The translations under genes and the position numbers were made by a program. From NCBI GenBank assembly GCA_007570785.1, contig ML664157.1:6593993-6657992 (forward strand): a stretch of DNA of 64,000 bases. The letters are read 5' to 3'. The notes under the pieces were generated by a model. It saw nothing but the letters and a program-made list of their open reading frames with translations. It ran no database searches and was not told the origin of the DNA. Shown here piece after piece: positions 1 to 10,753 of this stretch (within the stretch, counting starts at the first letter, position 1; each line of letters starts with the position of its first letter). This DNA comes from Antilocapra americana. Taxonomy: Eukaryota; Chordata; Mammalia; Artiodactyla; Antilocapridae.

Positions 1-118
1 AATGTGCCTGCAATGCGGGAGACTTTGGTTCAAGCCCTGGGTTAGGACGATCCCGTGGAGAAGAGAATGGCCACCCACTACAGTATTCTTGCCTAGAGAA
101 TTCCATGAACACAGGCTA
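1..118 (+). mobile_element. Bov-tA SINE, 5' end cut by window edge
   Basis: The sequence follows the Bov-tA consensus from the 'cctgcaatgcgggaga' B-box region through 'ttcttgcctagagaattcc'. The 5' head lies outside the window and the usual 3' end is missing after about base 118. Confidence 0.85.
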
Positions 119-137
119 CAGTAACTTTCACATGGAC

Positions 138-177
138 TGCCAGTCCATGGGATTTTCCAGGCAAGAATATGCTGGTA
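138..177 (-). mobile_element. BovA2 SINE fragment in opposite orientation
   Basis: About 40 bases ('gtccatgggattttccagg' and following) match the minus-strand form of BovA2. They lie next to the plus-strand Bov-tA at 1-118, giving a tail-to-tail pair of fragments. Confidence 0.5.
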
Positions 178-410
178 TGAACACTCAAGTATTCAAGAAA
201 TTGCATACTATTTTATGATCATAATTTTTAAAATGTAATTCTGACTCTTAGACTCTTCCCATTAGGATGACAGGAAATTCATCTCCAGGCTTCTTCAGTC
301 CTCCCTCCCTTCCTTTTTCGCGCCTCTACCCGGTCCCAGAATTGTATTAGCAGAAAGAAATCAAATGAGATGAAAAGGCAGTAACAAGTGATACCTTTAG
401 AAGAATTTGC

Positions 411-505
411 TCCTCCCTACTCCAGTATTCTTCCCTAGAGAATCCCATGGACAGGGGAGTCTGGCAGGCTACAGTCTGTAGGGTCACAAAAGAGTCAGAC
501 AGGAC
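411..505 (+). mobile_element. Bov-tA SINE 3' half
   Basis: The fragment runs from 'ctactccagtattcttccc' to 'agtcagacaggactgaa'. The tRNA-like head is absent. A degenerate CA-rich tail follows to about 540. Confidence 0.75.
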
Positions 506-538
506 TGAAATAATTCAGCATGTACACACATGCACATA

Positions 539-1054
539 CAATTTGGAACCATCTAATTGTTGATCCTGTTTTGACAGATAGGTGTTTTCAACAGAAAACA
601 TACGTTTTTATTTTTGTGTGAGTTGTCCCAAACTATAAATGTTTATTTAAATGATGCTGTTTATATAAAACACCTTTAGTTAGGTGCCCTGACTAAAGGT
701 AAGAAGCAGATTGGCTACCTGTTTCTTTACTTTTGGGGACCAAAGGGCTCAGTGGAGATATTCACTCACAGCCTCCACTCTAATATTCTGTAACTATAAC
801 TTATTACATTAAGACCTCTGGATTTTTCTGATACTAAGTGATATCTAATAATAAGCATTGCATGCACTATTAATTTAGAAAGTATAATTGAAGCAGTTAA
901 ATCATGCTTTATAGTGATGACCTTAGTTTTGCCACCAAAAATTATAAAAATGGAGCACTGCACCAAAGCTATTTTTAAATGTTTTTAGTAGCTTAGGAGT
1001 CACAAAATTCATTAACTTCTAAGGTCAGATCGATCTACATGATGTATGTACTAA
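539..1054. other. No recognised feature
   Basis: AT-rich sequence without a repeat I recognise, splice-like structure or convincing reading frame. Confidence 0.5.
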
Positions 1055-1130
1055 CATTGTTATTGAGGTACAATTGATGTACAATGTTATATAAATTTCA
1101 AGTGTAAAATATAGTGATTCACAGTTGCAT
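1055..1130 (-). mobile_element. Old L1M 3' end fragment
   Basis: 'ttattgaggtacaattgatg' and the following bases resemble the antisense of old mammalian L1 3' UTRs. Diverged and short, so the assignment is tentative. Confidence 0.4.
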
Positions 1131-1360
1131 CAACCCTTTGAAGGAGCTACTTTAGTGGCCCATTTAGAATGGTAGCAATCCAGTTGTTTCTGAGGTGGTA
1201 CCAGAGATAAATAAGTTCTCTGTTTACACAGATGACTTAGAATAAGGACTTAATACAGTGTGTTTAGGGACAAAGCTAACAAATTAAAGTTGAGGGAAGG
1301 GGATTCAGGAGAGGGAGATGCTGATAGAGATTATATATACAGCTATGACATGCTTTAGTG

Positions 1361-1574
1361 GGTTTTTTTTTAATTATTTAGTTAATTATTTAGGTATTTA
1401 TTTAGTTGTCTGTGCCAGGTCTTAGTTAAGGCATGCAGGATCTTCATTCTTCATTGCTACATATGGACTCTTAGTTGTGGCATGCGGAATCTAGTTCCCT
1501 GACCAAGGATCAAATTCGGGCTCCCTGCCTCTGGAGTGCTGAGTCTTAGCCACTGTACCACCAGGGAAATCCCC
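1361..1574 (-). mobile_element. CHR-1-type SINE with perfect target-site duplication
   Basis: A T-rich tail is followed by 'ggcatgcggaatctagttcc', 'tgaccaaggatcaaattcg' and 'ccaccagggaaatccc', the minus-strand form of the CHR SINE family. A perfect 15 bp duplication (tgacatgctttagtg) flanks it at 1346-1360 and 1575-1589, so both ends are known exactly. Confidence 0.85.
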
Positions 1575-2094
1575 TGACATGCTTTAGTGTTAATACGAAA
1601 TTATTTTCTTAGGTGCAAATGTAAAATAAAACAACAAAGCACCAGCAGAGTGCCTCTGAAATAGCAAGTGCACAATAAAGGTTTAATAAAAGGAAATAAA
1701 AGCCTTTTCATGTCAGATGGACCTGGAGAAAGTTTGGCATATTGGTTTATTCCTTGCAGAGATTATATAACTCTAACACTACGGGGAGCACGTTAATAAA
1801 AAGAGAGATACTACAGGCTGGGACCTCAATGTATGATGTGCTTCAAAAGTCCAGACAAGAGCTAATCAGTGAAGTTTGAATCTGACATGGAGGATTGGAG
1901 GAATGGAAAACCAAAATGCAAGATGTAGAGTAAAATAGATAGAGTTTGATATGGACAATATAGAGATAGAGAGTGATTTGGGGAGGCCAGGCTAGACATA
2001 GAAGTCTAAATTTTAAAGACTGAATGGTTAGGAGAATGAAGTTCCCTTTAATCAAAATTTTGGTAAATGAAGGGTTAGTTTCAGAGGCTCTACA

Positions 2095-2340
2095 ATCTGT
2101 TCTATTTTGGTTAAATCACATCATCAAACTCTTACATCTTAGAAGTCTCCATTGACTCCCTGATACAAATGGGACAGATTTTAACCTCTCCTGGTCTAAA
2201 CAGTCCTTCAACATATGACCTTCACCAATCCCTAAACACTCTGAATGCTTGATATTTTACATCTACTCACATACATTCCACAGGCATGTTGTCTCTGCCT
2301 TCCACGCTTACCTTCCTCTTTTTCATGCAGCAAATGCATA
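2095..2340 (+). mobile_element. L2 LINE fragment (diverged)
   Basis: The order 'atcaaactcttacatctta', 'ccattgactccctgatac', then a C/T-rich stretch resembles the L2 3' region. It is strongly diverged, and family assignment rests on pattern only. Confidence 0.4.
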
Positions 2341-2592
2341 CTAGTCCTAGTACCGGCGCTAAAGATGACACACTGCTGTAGTTGTTCCCAGTTCTCCCTG
2401 GTATAGCTGATCACTCTGTTTTGTCTCTGTCATGATAGCTCTCGCTCATAACTTCAGTAGGGTGTTCCATTTCTAGTCTATGGGTTTCTCCACGTACTGA
2501 ATATAGTTGTGACTTAAATATTTGTTGGGAGGAAACTTTGGACATTTGAGAAGCAGAATGGTCTACAGTGCTAGATTAAAAGTTAAGAGTAG

Positions 2593-2725
2593 GGATGGAA
2601 TCGAGAGGGAGGTGGGAGGGGGGTTCTGGAATGGGAACACATGTATACCCATGGTAGATTCATGTCAATGTATTGCAAAACCATCATGATAATGTAAAGG
2701 AAAAAATAAATAAAATAATTTTTTA
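2593..2725 (+). mobile_element. Ruminant L1 3' end, 5'-truncated
   Basis: G-rich 3' UTR ('gggaggtgggaggggggttc'), 'cacatgtatacccatgg' and an A-rich tail. Near-perfect 15 bp duplications flank it at 2578-2592 (aaaagttaagagtag) and 2726-2740 (aaaagctaagagtag). Only about 130 bases were copied. Confidence 0.85.
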
Positions 2726-2740
2726 AAAAGCTAAGAGTAG

Positions 2741-4322
2741 TTTAGGGAGAGACACTGGATTGGATATGGGAATTTATTTATCTGGGAGAAACTGTTTCAG
2801 TAGACCAGTGGGAGGAAGTCTAGGCTCTCAGTTGCTATAAACAATGCCAGGGAAAGAAGAGGGAGCAGAAAGAAAAGACCACCTTTTAAAAGTCTAATTA
2901 TGAAGTAATTGAGAAAGAGGATGGCTTTTTTTAAGTTGAAAGCAATAGTGAGGAAAGCTTAGCTTAAGTTTGGTGACTACTCGGGCCTTCATTTACCAAG
3001 GGAAAGAGAGAAGTTAACTGAACGAAAGCAAATGAGGAAAAATTAAAGGAACTAAAAGAAAGTGTGTGCAGAAGATGGGGGAAATTTGGCTTAAAAATAT
3101 GGATGGAAAGTTTAGCAAAGGAAGTGGAGAGATCTCTTTTTTTATCTAAAACAAGAGCAAGGAAGAAAAAAAGAGATTTGGAGAGGAGAGAAATGAAGAA
3201 TTCATGTTAATTGGCCTAAATCTTCTCCCTCCTTAGAGGGAGATATCAGAAGTAAGTTTTAGATAACAAATAATATAAAATAAACCAATAAAATCACAAA
3301 AATACTACTGAGAAACACTGAAAACCCAGCTGATGTCAGGGAGCATAAATTTCTTTTCTCTATAGTACACATCACTATGCAACATTCTTCAGCAGTATGC
3401 TGCCATGGAATAGGAGTAGAGAGAACAGATTGTGGAATGTGCCTGGGATTGGGGAATAGAGGGAAGGGGTTAATGAAATGAAAGTTTAATTGATTCAACA
3501 TGGAATCTTTAACTGGGTGATGAGGCCATGAAGGTAGTTGGCTTTCTCATACCTGAGGACAATACAAAGGGGTTGGAAACCAAGAGTCATTATGGGCACA
3601 AAGCAACAAGTTCTCATGATGTGAGAAGAAAGGACTGAGAGGCAGATTTCAGACTTTGATATCTTGAAGGACCAGCTCTGGATAATGACCCAGCTCTGGG
3701 TAATGACCAAGGTGTCTGCCTGAGACGGACATTTGAGCCAATGGGTTTGGAAGGTTCACTGATGAATGTGGTAGTGGGACAAGGAATGAAAAGAGACGGA
3801 GTTCAGTCCAGGTGTTGAAGTTGTAAAACTGGAAGTCAATAAATGGAAGCTGTAAGAAACCAGTACTAACGTGAGAGTCACAAAAGAGAAAGGCTTGATG
3901 AGCGATGGTTATGGATTCATGGAGCCTGTGGATGAGTGGTGACCAAGAGTAGCACTGGATCCCATTAGTTCTGCTTTGTGGGAGTAGGACAAGATGCCCT
4001 TTTGAGAAAGCAAAAAGAAGTGCTTTTGTGAAGAGAAACCTTTAGTAAAGATAAAGAGGGAGTGTCCTATGGAAAGTTTACATATGTGAATGAACGTGTT
4101 CATAATAGACAGATGTTAAATATGTACCATAATTAACGTAAGTATAACATTAAGAAGAAAATTGCCATTCAAAGGTTATCCATTTAAGACATAAAAATTG
4201 TTTAGCAATTAAAGGATTTTGTAGCTAAGTGTGCTGCTACTATTCATAGAATACTTTAAACTTATATCTCAAAATATCCTATAACCAATATATCCTAGCC
4301 TATAATTCATTTCATTATTGAC
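2741..4322. other. Unassigned, purine-rich, possibly ancient repeat
   Basis: No gene or young repeat seen. The G/A-rich composition and lack of a long frame are typical of very old decayed repeats. A short tandem duplication (3673-3708) is annotated separately. Confidence 0.4.
3673..3708. repeat. 18 bp tandem duplication
   Basis: 'cagctctggataatgacc' is followed directly by 'cagctctgggtaatgacc', with one mismatch. A small local duplication, not a microsatellite. Confidence 0.9.
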
Positions 4323-4337
4323 TCATGCTTTATTTTA

Positions 4338-4588
4338 TTTTATTTTTTTTACATTTTATTTTTTTTTCTCCCTTTTATTGTTTTTGCCATACAATGCCAT
4401 GATATCACCATGGGTTTACATATGCTTCCCCTCCAGAAACCCCTCCCTCCCCCCTCCCTCCTCCCTCCCTCTGAGAAATCTCGATGCACCAGCCCCTAGA
4501 ATCAATCCTGGGCTGGTGATTGATCAGACATATGGTAATTAACATGTTTCAATGCCATTCTCCCATATCATCCCACCCTTTCCCTCAT
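4338..4588 (-). mobile_element. Ruminant L1 3' end, 5'-truncated
   Basis: A poly-T stretch is followed by 'gccatacaatgccatgatat' and a C-rich block complementary to the L1 G-rich 3' UTR. A perfect 15 bp duplication (tcatgctttatttta) lies at 4323-4337 and 4589-4603. The reading frame across it is not a gene. Confidence 0.92.
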
Positions 4589-4669
4589 TCATGCTTTATT
4601 TTAGATCATAACTTTTGGATGCTTAAAATTTCCTAGATTTCTTCCAGTATGCAATATAAAAAATTTTAA

Positions 4670-4872
4670 GATAAAATAATTAATAATCATTATAGAAAGT
4701 AATTATTAATAAATATAATATATAATAATTAATATATATGATCAAAACATACTCTGTACTATTTATTATTTAAAATAATTAATAATAAATATAATAAATA
4801 ACAAGTAATATGATGTTATAAGTAATAATAAATAACAGTAATTAATAATTATTAATAATTAATAGTAATTCA
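4670..4872. repeat. AT-rich low-complexity tract (TAA/TTA-rich)
   Basis: About 200 bases almost free of G and C, made of repeated 'aataat' and 'attaat' words with many short self-complementary runs. Confidence 0.85.
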
Positions 4873-5980
4873 CTAAATATTTTGGTTCACTAAGTTTTAC
4901 TTACCAGATACTATGCTATGAACTAAAAATGCTAAGAGGGCTCATCAGAGAGTATTTGCTTTCTTAGGAATGCTGAGGTTTCAAACTATTTTTCATTTAA
5001 GTTTTAGTATGTAATATTATTTAAATATATCAGAAAATTGAATGGTATTTAAAAAATAGATTATTTTGAACTTTAACCTTCTTATTAATAGATACATTTA
5101 AATAGTTTAAACATGAAACAATGCTAAAAGATTATTATAATGTTCTTTTAGAATATTAAATATAATAAAATTAAGTTGTTTATGACTTAATTCATAAATC
5201 TAAAATACTTCATCTTAATGCAAGTATTTATGCTCTGAGAAGATTTGCAAAATGTGGGCTTGTGTCTGACATGTTTGTAAATATTTCTGTTTTAAAAACT
5301 AAATAAATATTCAGAAATAAGTTGTTTTGCTTAGGAAGTAGAGCATACCTCTAATGTCTTATGTGAAACTACTCAAAGCTTTGTGATTTTTATATTATCT
5401 GAAGATTTACTATATTTTTAGCTTCCAAGAGATTATAAATTAAAAAACAAAGTCACTCAACCATCAAAGCAAAACGGTTTTGAAATGCAGTCCTTCATTG
5501 TGGTGAATATGAAAAGCAATCTTTTGCTTATCATATAATTTTCCTATTGGGTAAAAAGCAGGAAAATTATTTCATGGTTAAGCAATAACCAAGATGCTCA
5601 TTTGCCCTTTTCTGTCTTTTTGTAAAGTCACATGTATATGACTGCTGAATCACAAGGAGCTATGCAAAGGTATAGGACCAGTGGGGAAGCTCTGTGACAA
5701 CTGTTAGGAACTGTTTGCATCATTATGCTGGCCACTAACTCCATTAACTGGATTACTGTAAATTAAACCCACCCTGTTTACAAATTCTGTTGTATAAAGT
5801 AATATTTCTCCACATATTGAAATAAAATTGCTAAACTAAAATGCTAATATTTCACTTTCTATAATTACTTTACTACTAAAGTTCCTCTAGTTCTGGGTAT
5901 TCATTATCAAATTGGTATAATGAGCCTATTCAAATTAGTTTATATGTCCCCAAAACAGCTCTCAGTTTTAACTCTAGGCT
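4873..5980. other. No recognised feature
   Basis: AT-rich, apparently unique sequence without recognisable repeats or exons. Confidence 0.5.
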
Positions 5981-5991
5981 ATACTTCCTCT

Positions 5992-6202
5992 AGGGCTTCC
6001 CTGGTGGCTCAGACAATAAAGACTCTGCCTGAAATGCAGGATATCTGGGTTCGATCCCTGGGTTGGGAAGATCTACTGAAGAAGGAAATGGCTACCCACT
6101 CAGGTATTCTTGCCTGGAGAATTCCATGGACATAGGAGTCTGATGGGCTACAGTCCTTGAGGTCATGAAAAGTTGGACATGACCGAATGACTGACACTTT
6201 TC
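5992..6202 (+). mobile_element. Full-length Bov-tA SINE
   Basis: Runs from 'gggcttccctggtggctcag' through the B-box-like 'gggttcgatccctgggt' to the 'ggacatgaccgaatgactga' end. A perfect 11 bp duplication (atacttcctct) flanks it at 5981-5991 and 6203-6213. Confidence 0.95.
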
Positions 6203-6507
6203 ATACTTCCTCTGCCTTTGAAAATAACTTGAGGAAGTGTACAGAATTAGCATCATTTAGTAAGGCTTTTTTTAAAGCTGATAATTTATTTCAGAAAAAA
6301 ATGAAAATTCTCTACTATTTTTACTAGTTAAGTGACTTTCAACAAGTGGTTAAAAACCTTTTTAAAGAATATTAAGATGCTTACTCTGAACATTGAATGA
6401 GACCATGTTTGTACTCAACAAATATTAGATTCCAATTAACTGACTGATATTTGGCCAAAAGGAAATTGAGGCTGCAAAAGTTCAGGGAAGAGGAAAGGAC
6501 ATTTAGT

Positions 6508-6556
6508 AGAAGGAAGGAAAGAGGAGGAAGAAAGGGAGAAAGAAAGAAAGAAAGAA
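6508..6556. repeat. Uninterrupted polypurine tract (GAAA/GGAA-rich)
   Basis: 49 consecutive purines on the plus strand, ending in (GAAA)n. The purine-rich context extends on both sides to about 6590. Confidence 0.9.
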
Positions 6557-6724
6557 CAATGAAAGAGAAAAAAAAATACAGCTTTTTTTCTTTCAGATGA
6601 CCTTTACTCAGAGAATTAAGTAGACTTTTCTCACAATATTTTTAATGTATATTTATTAACTTAGAAAGTGCTAAGAATATGTACATTTATTTAATAAAAT
6701 ACTACTTCAGTGGAAGAATTTTGA

Positions 6725-8358
6725 TAATGCTATGGATCAAATAGTCAACATCCACTGGATCATTGAAAAAGCAAGAGAGTTCCAGAAAAATATCTACTTC
6801 TACTTTAATGACTATGTCAAAGCCTTTGATTGTGAGGATTACAACAAACTGGAAAGTTCTTAAAGAAATGGGAACACCAGCCCACTTTACCTGCCTCCTG
6901 AGAAAGCTGTATGTATATCAAGAAGCAATAGTTAGAACTGGACATGGAACAGCAGACTGGTTCCAAATTGGGAAAGGAGTACGTGAAGGCTGTATGTTGT
7001 CACCCTGCTTGTTTACCTTATATACCAAGTATATCATGTGAAATGCTGGTCTGGGTGAAGCACAAGGTGGAATCAAGATGCATTTGAGTCAATTCTGATG
7101 AGGTGGATGAACCTAAAACTTATTATATAGAGTGAAGTGACTCAGAAAGATAAATATAAATATATCCTAATGTATATATACAGAATCTTAAAAAATGGTA
7201 CTGAAGAATTTATTTACAGGGCAGTAATGAAGAAACAAAGAGAATAAATTTATGGACATGGGGAGAGGGTAGGAGAGGGTGAGAGGCATGGAAAGAGTAG
7301 CATGGAAACTTACATTATCATATGTAAAATAGAGAGCCAACATGAATTTGCTGTTCAGGAAACTCAAACAGGGGCTCCGTATCAATCTAGAGGGGTGGAA
7401 TGAGGCAGGAGATGGGAGGGAATTTCAAAAGAGAGTGGATATATGTACACCTGTGGCTGGTTTGTGATAAAGATTGACAGAGGACAACAAAATTCTGTAA
7501 AGCAATTATCTTTCAATAAAAAAATAAATTAGAAAAAAGATTGCTGGGAGAAATGTCAATAACCTCAGATACACAGATGACACCACCCTTATGGCAGAAA
7601 GTGAAGAAGAACTAAAGAGCCCTCTGATGAAAATGAAAGAGGACAGTGAAAAAGTTGGCTTAAAACTCAACATTCGGGAAACTAAGATCATGGCATCTGG
7701 TCCCATCACTTCATGGCAAAGAGATGGGGAAACAATGTAAACAGTGACAGACTTTATTTCCTTGGGCTCCAAAATCACTGCAGATGGTGACTGGAGCCAT
7801 GAAATTAAAAGACATTTGCTCCTTTCAAGAAGAGCTATGACCAACCTAGACAGCATATTAACAAGCAGAAACATCACTTTGCCAACAAAGGTTCCTCTTG
7901 TCAAAGCTATGGTTCTTCCAGTAGTCATGTATGGATGTGAGAGCTGGACTATAAAGAAAGCTGAGCACCGAAGAATTGATGCTTTTGAACTGTGGTGTTG
8001 AAGAAGACTCCTGAGAGTCCCCTGGACTACAAGGAGATCAAACCAGTCAATCTTAAAGCATATCAGTCCTAAATATTCATTGGAAGGACTGATACTAATG
8101 TTGAAGCTCCAGTACTTTGGCCACCTGATTCGAAGAACTGACTCATTATTAATAAAGACCCTGATGCTGGGAAAGATTGAAGGCAGGAGGAGAAGGGAAT
8201 GACAGAGGATGAGATGGTTGGATGGTATCACCAACTCAAGGGACATGAGTTTGAGTAAGCACCGGGAGTTGATGATGGACAAGGAAGCCTGGCATGCTAC
8301 AGTCCATGGAGTTGCAAAAGAGTTGGACATGACTGAGCAACTGAACTGAACTGATGGA
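6725..8358 (+). mobile_element. BovB LINE 3' part, split by an L1
   Basis: RTE-type retrotransposon remnant in two blocks, 6725-7079 and about 7537-8358. Block 1 encodes the reverse-transcriptase fingers/palm region ('DWFQIGKGV', with VREGC in place of the usual VRQGC). Block 2 encodes the active-site segment, here Y-T-D-D followed by TTLMAES, then the C-terminal region, ending in the tail 'aactgaactgaactga'. Stops and frameshifts interrupt it, so it is non-functional. The first block joins the second exactly where an L1 interrupts it. Confidence 0.95.
7080..7536 (+). mobile_element. L1 3' end inserted into BovB
   Basis: 'gcatttgagtcaattctgat', 'agagtgaagtgactcagaaa' and an A-rich tail ('caataaaaaaataaattag') are an older ruminant L1 3' end. 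BovB sequence stops with 'ggaatcaagat' before it and resumes with 'aagattgctgggagaaat' after it, leaving a short duplicated 'aagat'. The L1 is therefore the younger element. Confidence 0.85.
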
Positions 8359-8359
8359 T

Positions 8360-9206
8360 GCATTATAAGATTTGAGACTCATATCCTATTGTGTAAAAAA
8401 TCTTTAAAGTAACCATCTTTCCTTGTCAAAATCAACTTCATGTTGTATTTTTTGCACAAAAAAATACTTTTTTAATTCCTGACAACATGCTTGAATTTCT
8501 GTGCTTCACAAGAGACTTCTCAGGGGTGAACTGTGAATAAAGACTATTATGTTCATTGGCAGTGTGGGGTTTGAGAAAAGAGGATGGAATAAACTTGGCC
8601 AAAAAAGTAAGCCCGATACCTCTAATGTCCCAGAAGGAAGGAAAGAGGGAAATGAAGGAAGGGGAGAAATCTCCCTTTGTCAGAATTTGGGGACACAATT
8701 TCAACTCTATATTTGCTAACCACCTGTTTCTTTTCCTCTTGCTTAGTTCTTTCACTGTCCTGATCATTTATTTCTAGACACATCTTGATTCTCACTTGCA
8801 TCTCTGGTTTCAAACGTGACTCTAAGCTGCCCTACTCTATCCTTTTTTCCCCCAAGATATTATGTGTTCACTTCTAGTCAATGATTGTCTTGCACCCAAG
8901 ATCATCCACTTAGTGAAGCTTTCCCATTTCAATTCACAAAAACTCAATTCCTAAATCCTCCCACTTATACCCTTACCACCACTGTACAACCTCTCATTCT
9001 TTCCACAAAACCGAATACTCATAAGAAGAGTATATTTAGAAAAGATTTTTTTAATGGTTATAGAAAGTTCAGAGACTCTCTCTCTTTGCCTCAAAGCAGG
9101 AGTTAATTTAAATCATCTCAAACAGATTAAGTATCTTTCTCTCCCTATCTCTCTTTCCCCAACCAACACTCCTGAAAAATAATCTGTAAAAGTGATTTGT
9201 GATTCA
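8360..9206. other. No recognised feature
   Basis: Apparently unique sequence. Short opposing frames exist around 8438-8813 but show no exon signals. Confidence 0.5.
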
Positions 9207-10053
9207 GGCTTCCCCGGTGGCTCAGATGGTAAAGCGTCTGCCTACAATGCAGGAGACCCGGGTTCAATTGCTGGGTCAGTAAGATCCTCTGGAGAAGAAA
9301 ATAGCACCCCACTCCAGTACTCTTGCCTTGAAAACCCCATGGACGGAGGAGCCTCGTAGGCTGCAGTGCACGGCGTCTCTAAGAGTCAGCAACCTAGATG
9401 CCCATCAACTGACGAATGGATAAGAAAGCTGTGGTACATATACACAATGGAATATTACTCAGCATTAAAAAAAAAATCATTTGAAGCAGTTCTACTTAGA
9501 TGGACGAAACTGGAGCCCATTATCCAGAGTGAAGTAAGCCAGAAGCAAAAACAACAATACAGTATATTAACGCATGTATATGGAATTAAGAAAGACGATA
9601 ACGAGAACCCAGCATGCGAGACAGCAAAAGGAACACAGATGTATAGAATAGACTTGTGGACTCTGTGGATGAGGGAAAGGGTGGGATGATATGGGAGAAT
9701 GGCATTGAAACATGTTAATTACCATATGTCTGATCAATCACCAGCCCAGGACTGATGCTCGGGGCTGGTGCAATGAGATTTCCCGGGGGGAGGGAGGAGG
9801 GAGGGGGGTCCTGGAGGGGGAGCATATGTAAACCCATGGTGATATCATGTCATTGTATGGCAAAACTAATAAAAAAAAAAATAAGAGTCAGAGGCGACTG
9901 AGCGCGTTCACTTTCACTTTTCACTTTCATGCATTGGAGAAGGAAATGGAAACCCACTCCAGGGTTCTTGCCTGGAGAATCCCAGGGATGGGGGGCTGCC
10001 ATCTCTAGGGTCACACAGAGTCAGATACCACTGAAGCAACTCAGCAGCAGCAG
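9207..10053 (+). mobile_element. Bov-tA/ART2A fused SINE, split by an L1
   Basis: The first block (9207-9389) is Bov-tA from 'ggcttccccggtggctcag' to 'taagagtcag'. The second (9882-10053) continues with 'aggcgactgagcgcg', the linker 'ttcactttcacttttcac', then an ART2A-type monomer ending in an AGC-rich tail. The two blocks join seamlessly once the L1 at 9390-9881 is ignored. Confidence 0.92.
9390..9881 (+). mobile_element. Ruminant L1 3' end nested in a SINE
   Basis: It starts in the ORF2 C-terminal coding region (residues near '[16 protein letters not shown]'), runs through the 3' UTR with the G-rich block near 9784-9820, and ends in an A-tail. A perfect 10 bp duplication (taagagtcag) lies at 9380-9389 and 9882-9891. 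It is 5'-truncated and encodes nothing functional. Confidence 0.95.
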
Positions 10054-10059
10054 CTTCAG

Positions 10060-10753
10060 TCTCCCAGAGTTCCTGCCCAATGGTCTGTCATAGTGTTTGA
10101 TGTGTTCATGACATCTAACTTATAGAAACCCTGTTCCTTCTGCCTTGTTGCCTTAGGCAGTCTCAGAATTTTCATCACTGTTCAGTTTTCAAGGTCTTCA
10201 TTGTAGTTACCTGTGTCCTTGTCTATATCAGTTAAGGACTGAGATTGCATAACAATCTTAACAATAGCATAGGAGAAAAAAGGGTCTTTTTCTTTTTCTC
10301 ATAAAACAAAATAGTTTGGAGAGAGTTACTGGTCATCAACTCAAAAACTGTTAGGACTTAGGTTTTTCTGATCCTCTTGACATTTATGATCACAAGCTGT
10401 CTTCTGTAGCTTCAGTCCTTAGATTCAAATTCCAGGCAAGACAAAGGAGGATGGGGAAAGGCCAAGCTGATTTAGTTTGTCTCTTTAAGGAGATGTCCCA
10501 AAACTGCACCCAGTCATCTTTAGCTGCATCTCACTGGCCAAAAAATACTCTAGGAAAAATTAGAAAATTTAACATTCTAGATAGGCTCATTGGCCTTCAC
10601 ACAAAAATTTTAGGTTGTGTTAAGAAGGAGAAGAGGAAAATGAATATTAGGTAAGAAACAAACAGCATATGCTACACTGTCCTTTCTCTTCTGTTGGATC
10701 ATAAACCATTTTCACAATGGAAAGAGCACAGGATTTTTAATTAAGAACTCTGA
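10060..10753. other. No recognised feature
   Basis: Apparently unique sequence. A 67-codon frame at 10451-10654 has no supporting exon signals. Confidence 0.5.

Noticed and set aside
5992..6075. tRNA-like A- and B-box sequences at SINE heads
   Set aside because: They are the tRNA-derived heads of Bov-tA elements, without a foldable mature tRNA.
7506..8363. 285-codon minus-strand reading frame, the longest in the window
   Set aside because: It is the antisense of the BovB LINE at 6725-8358. The sense strand shows BovB reverse-transcriptase text.
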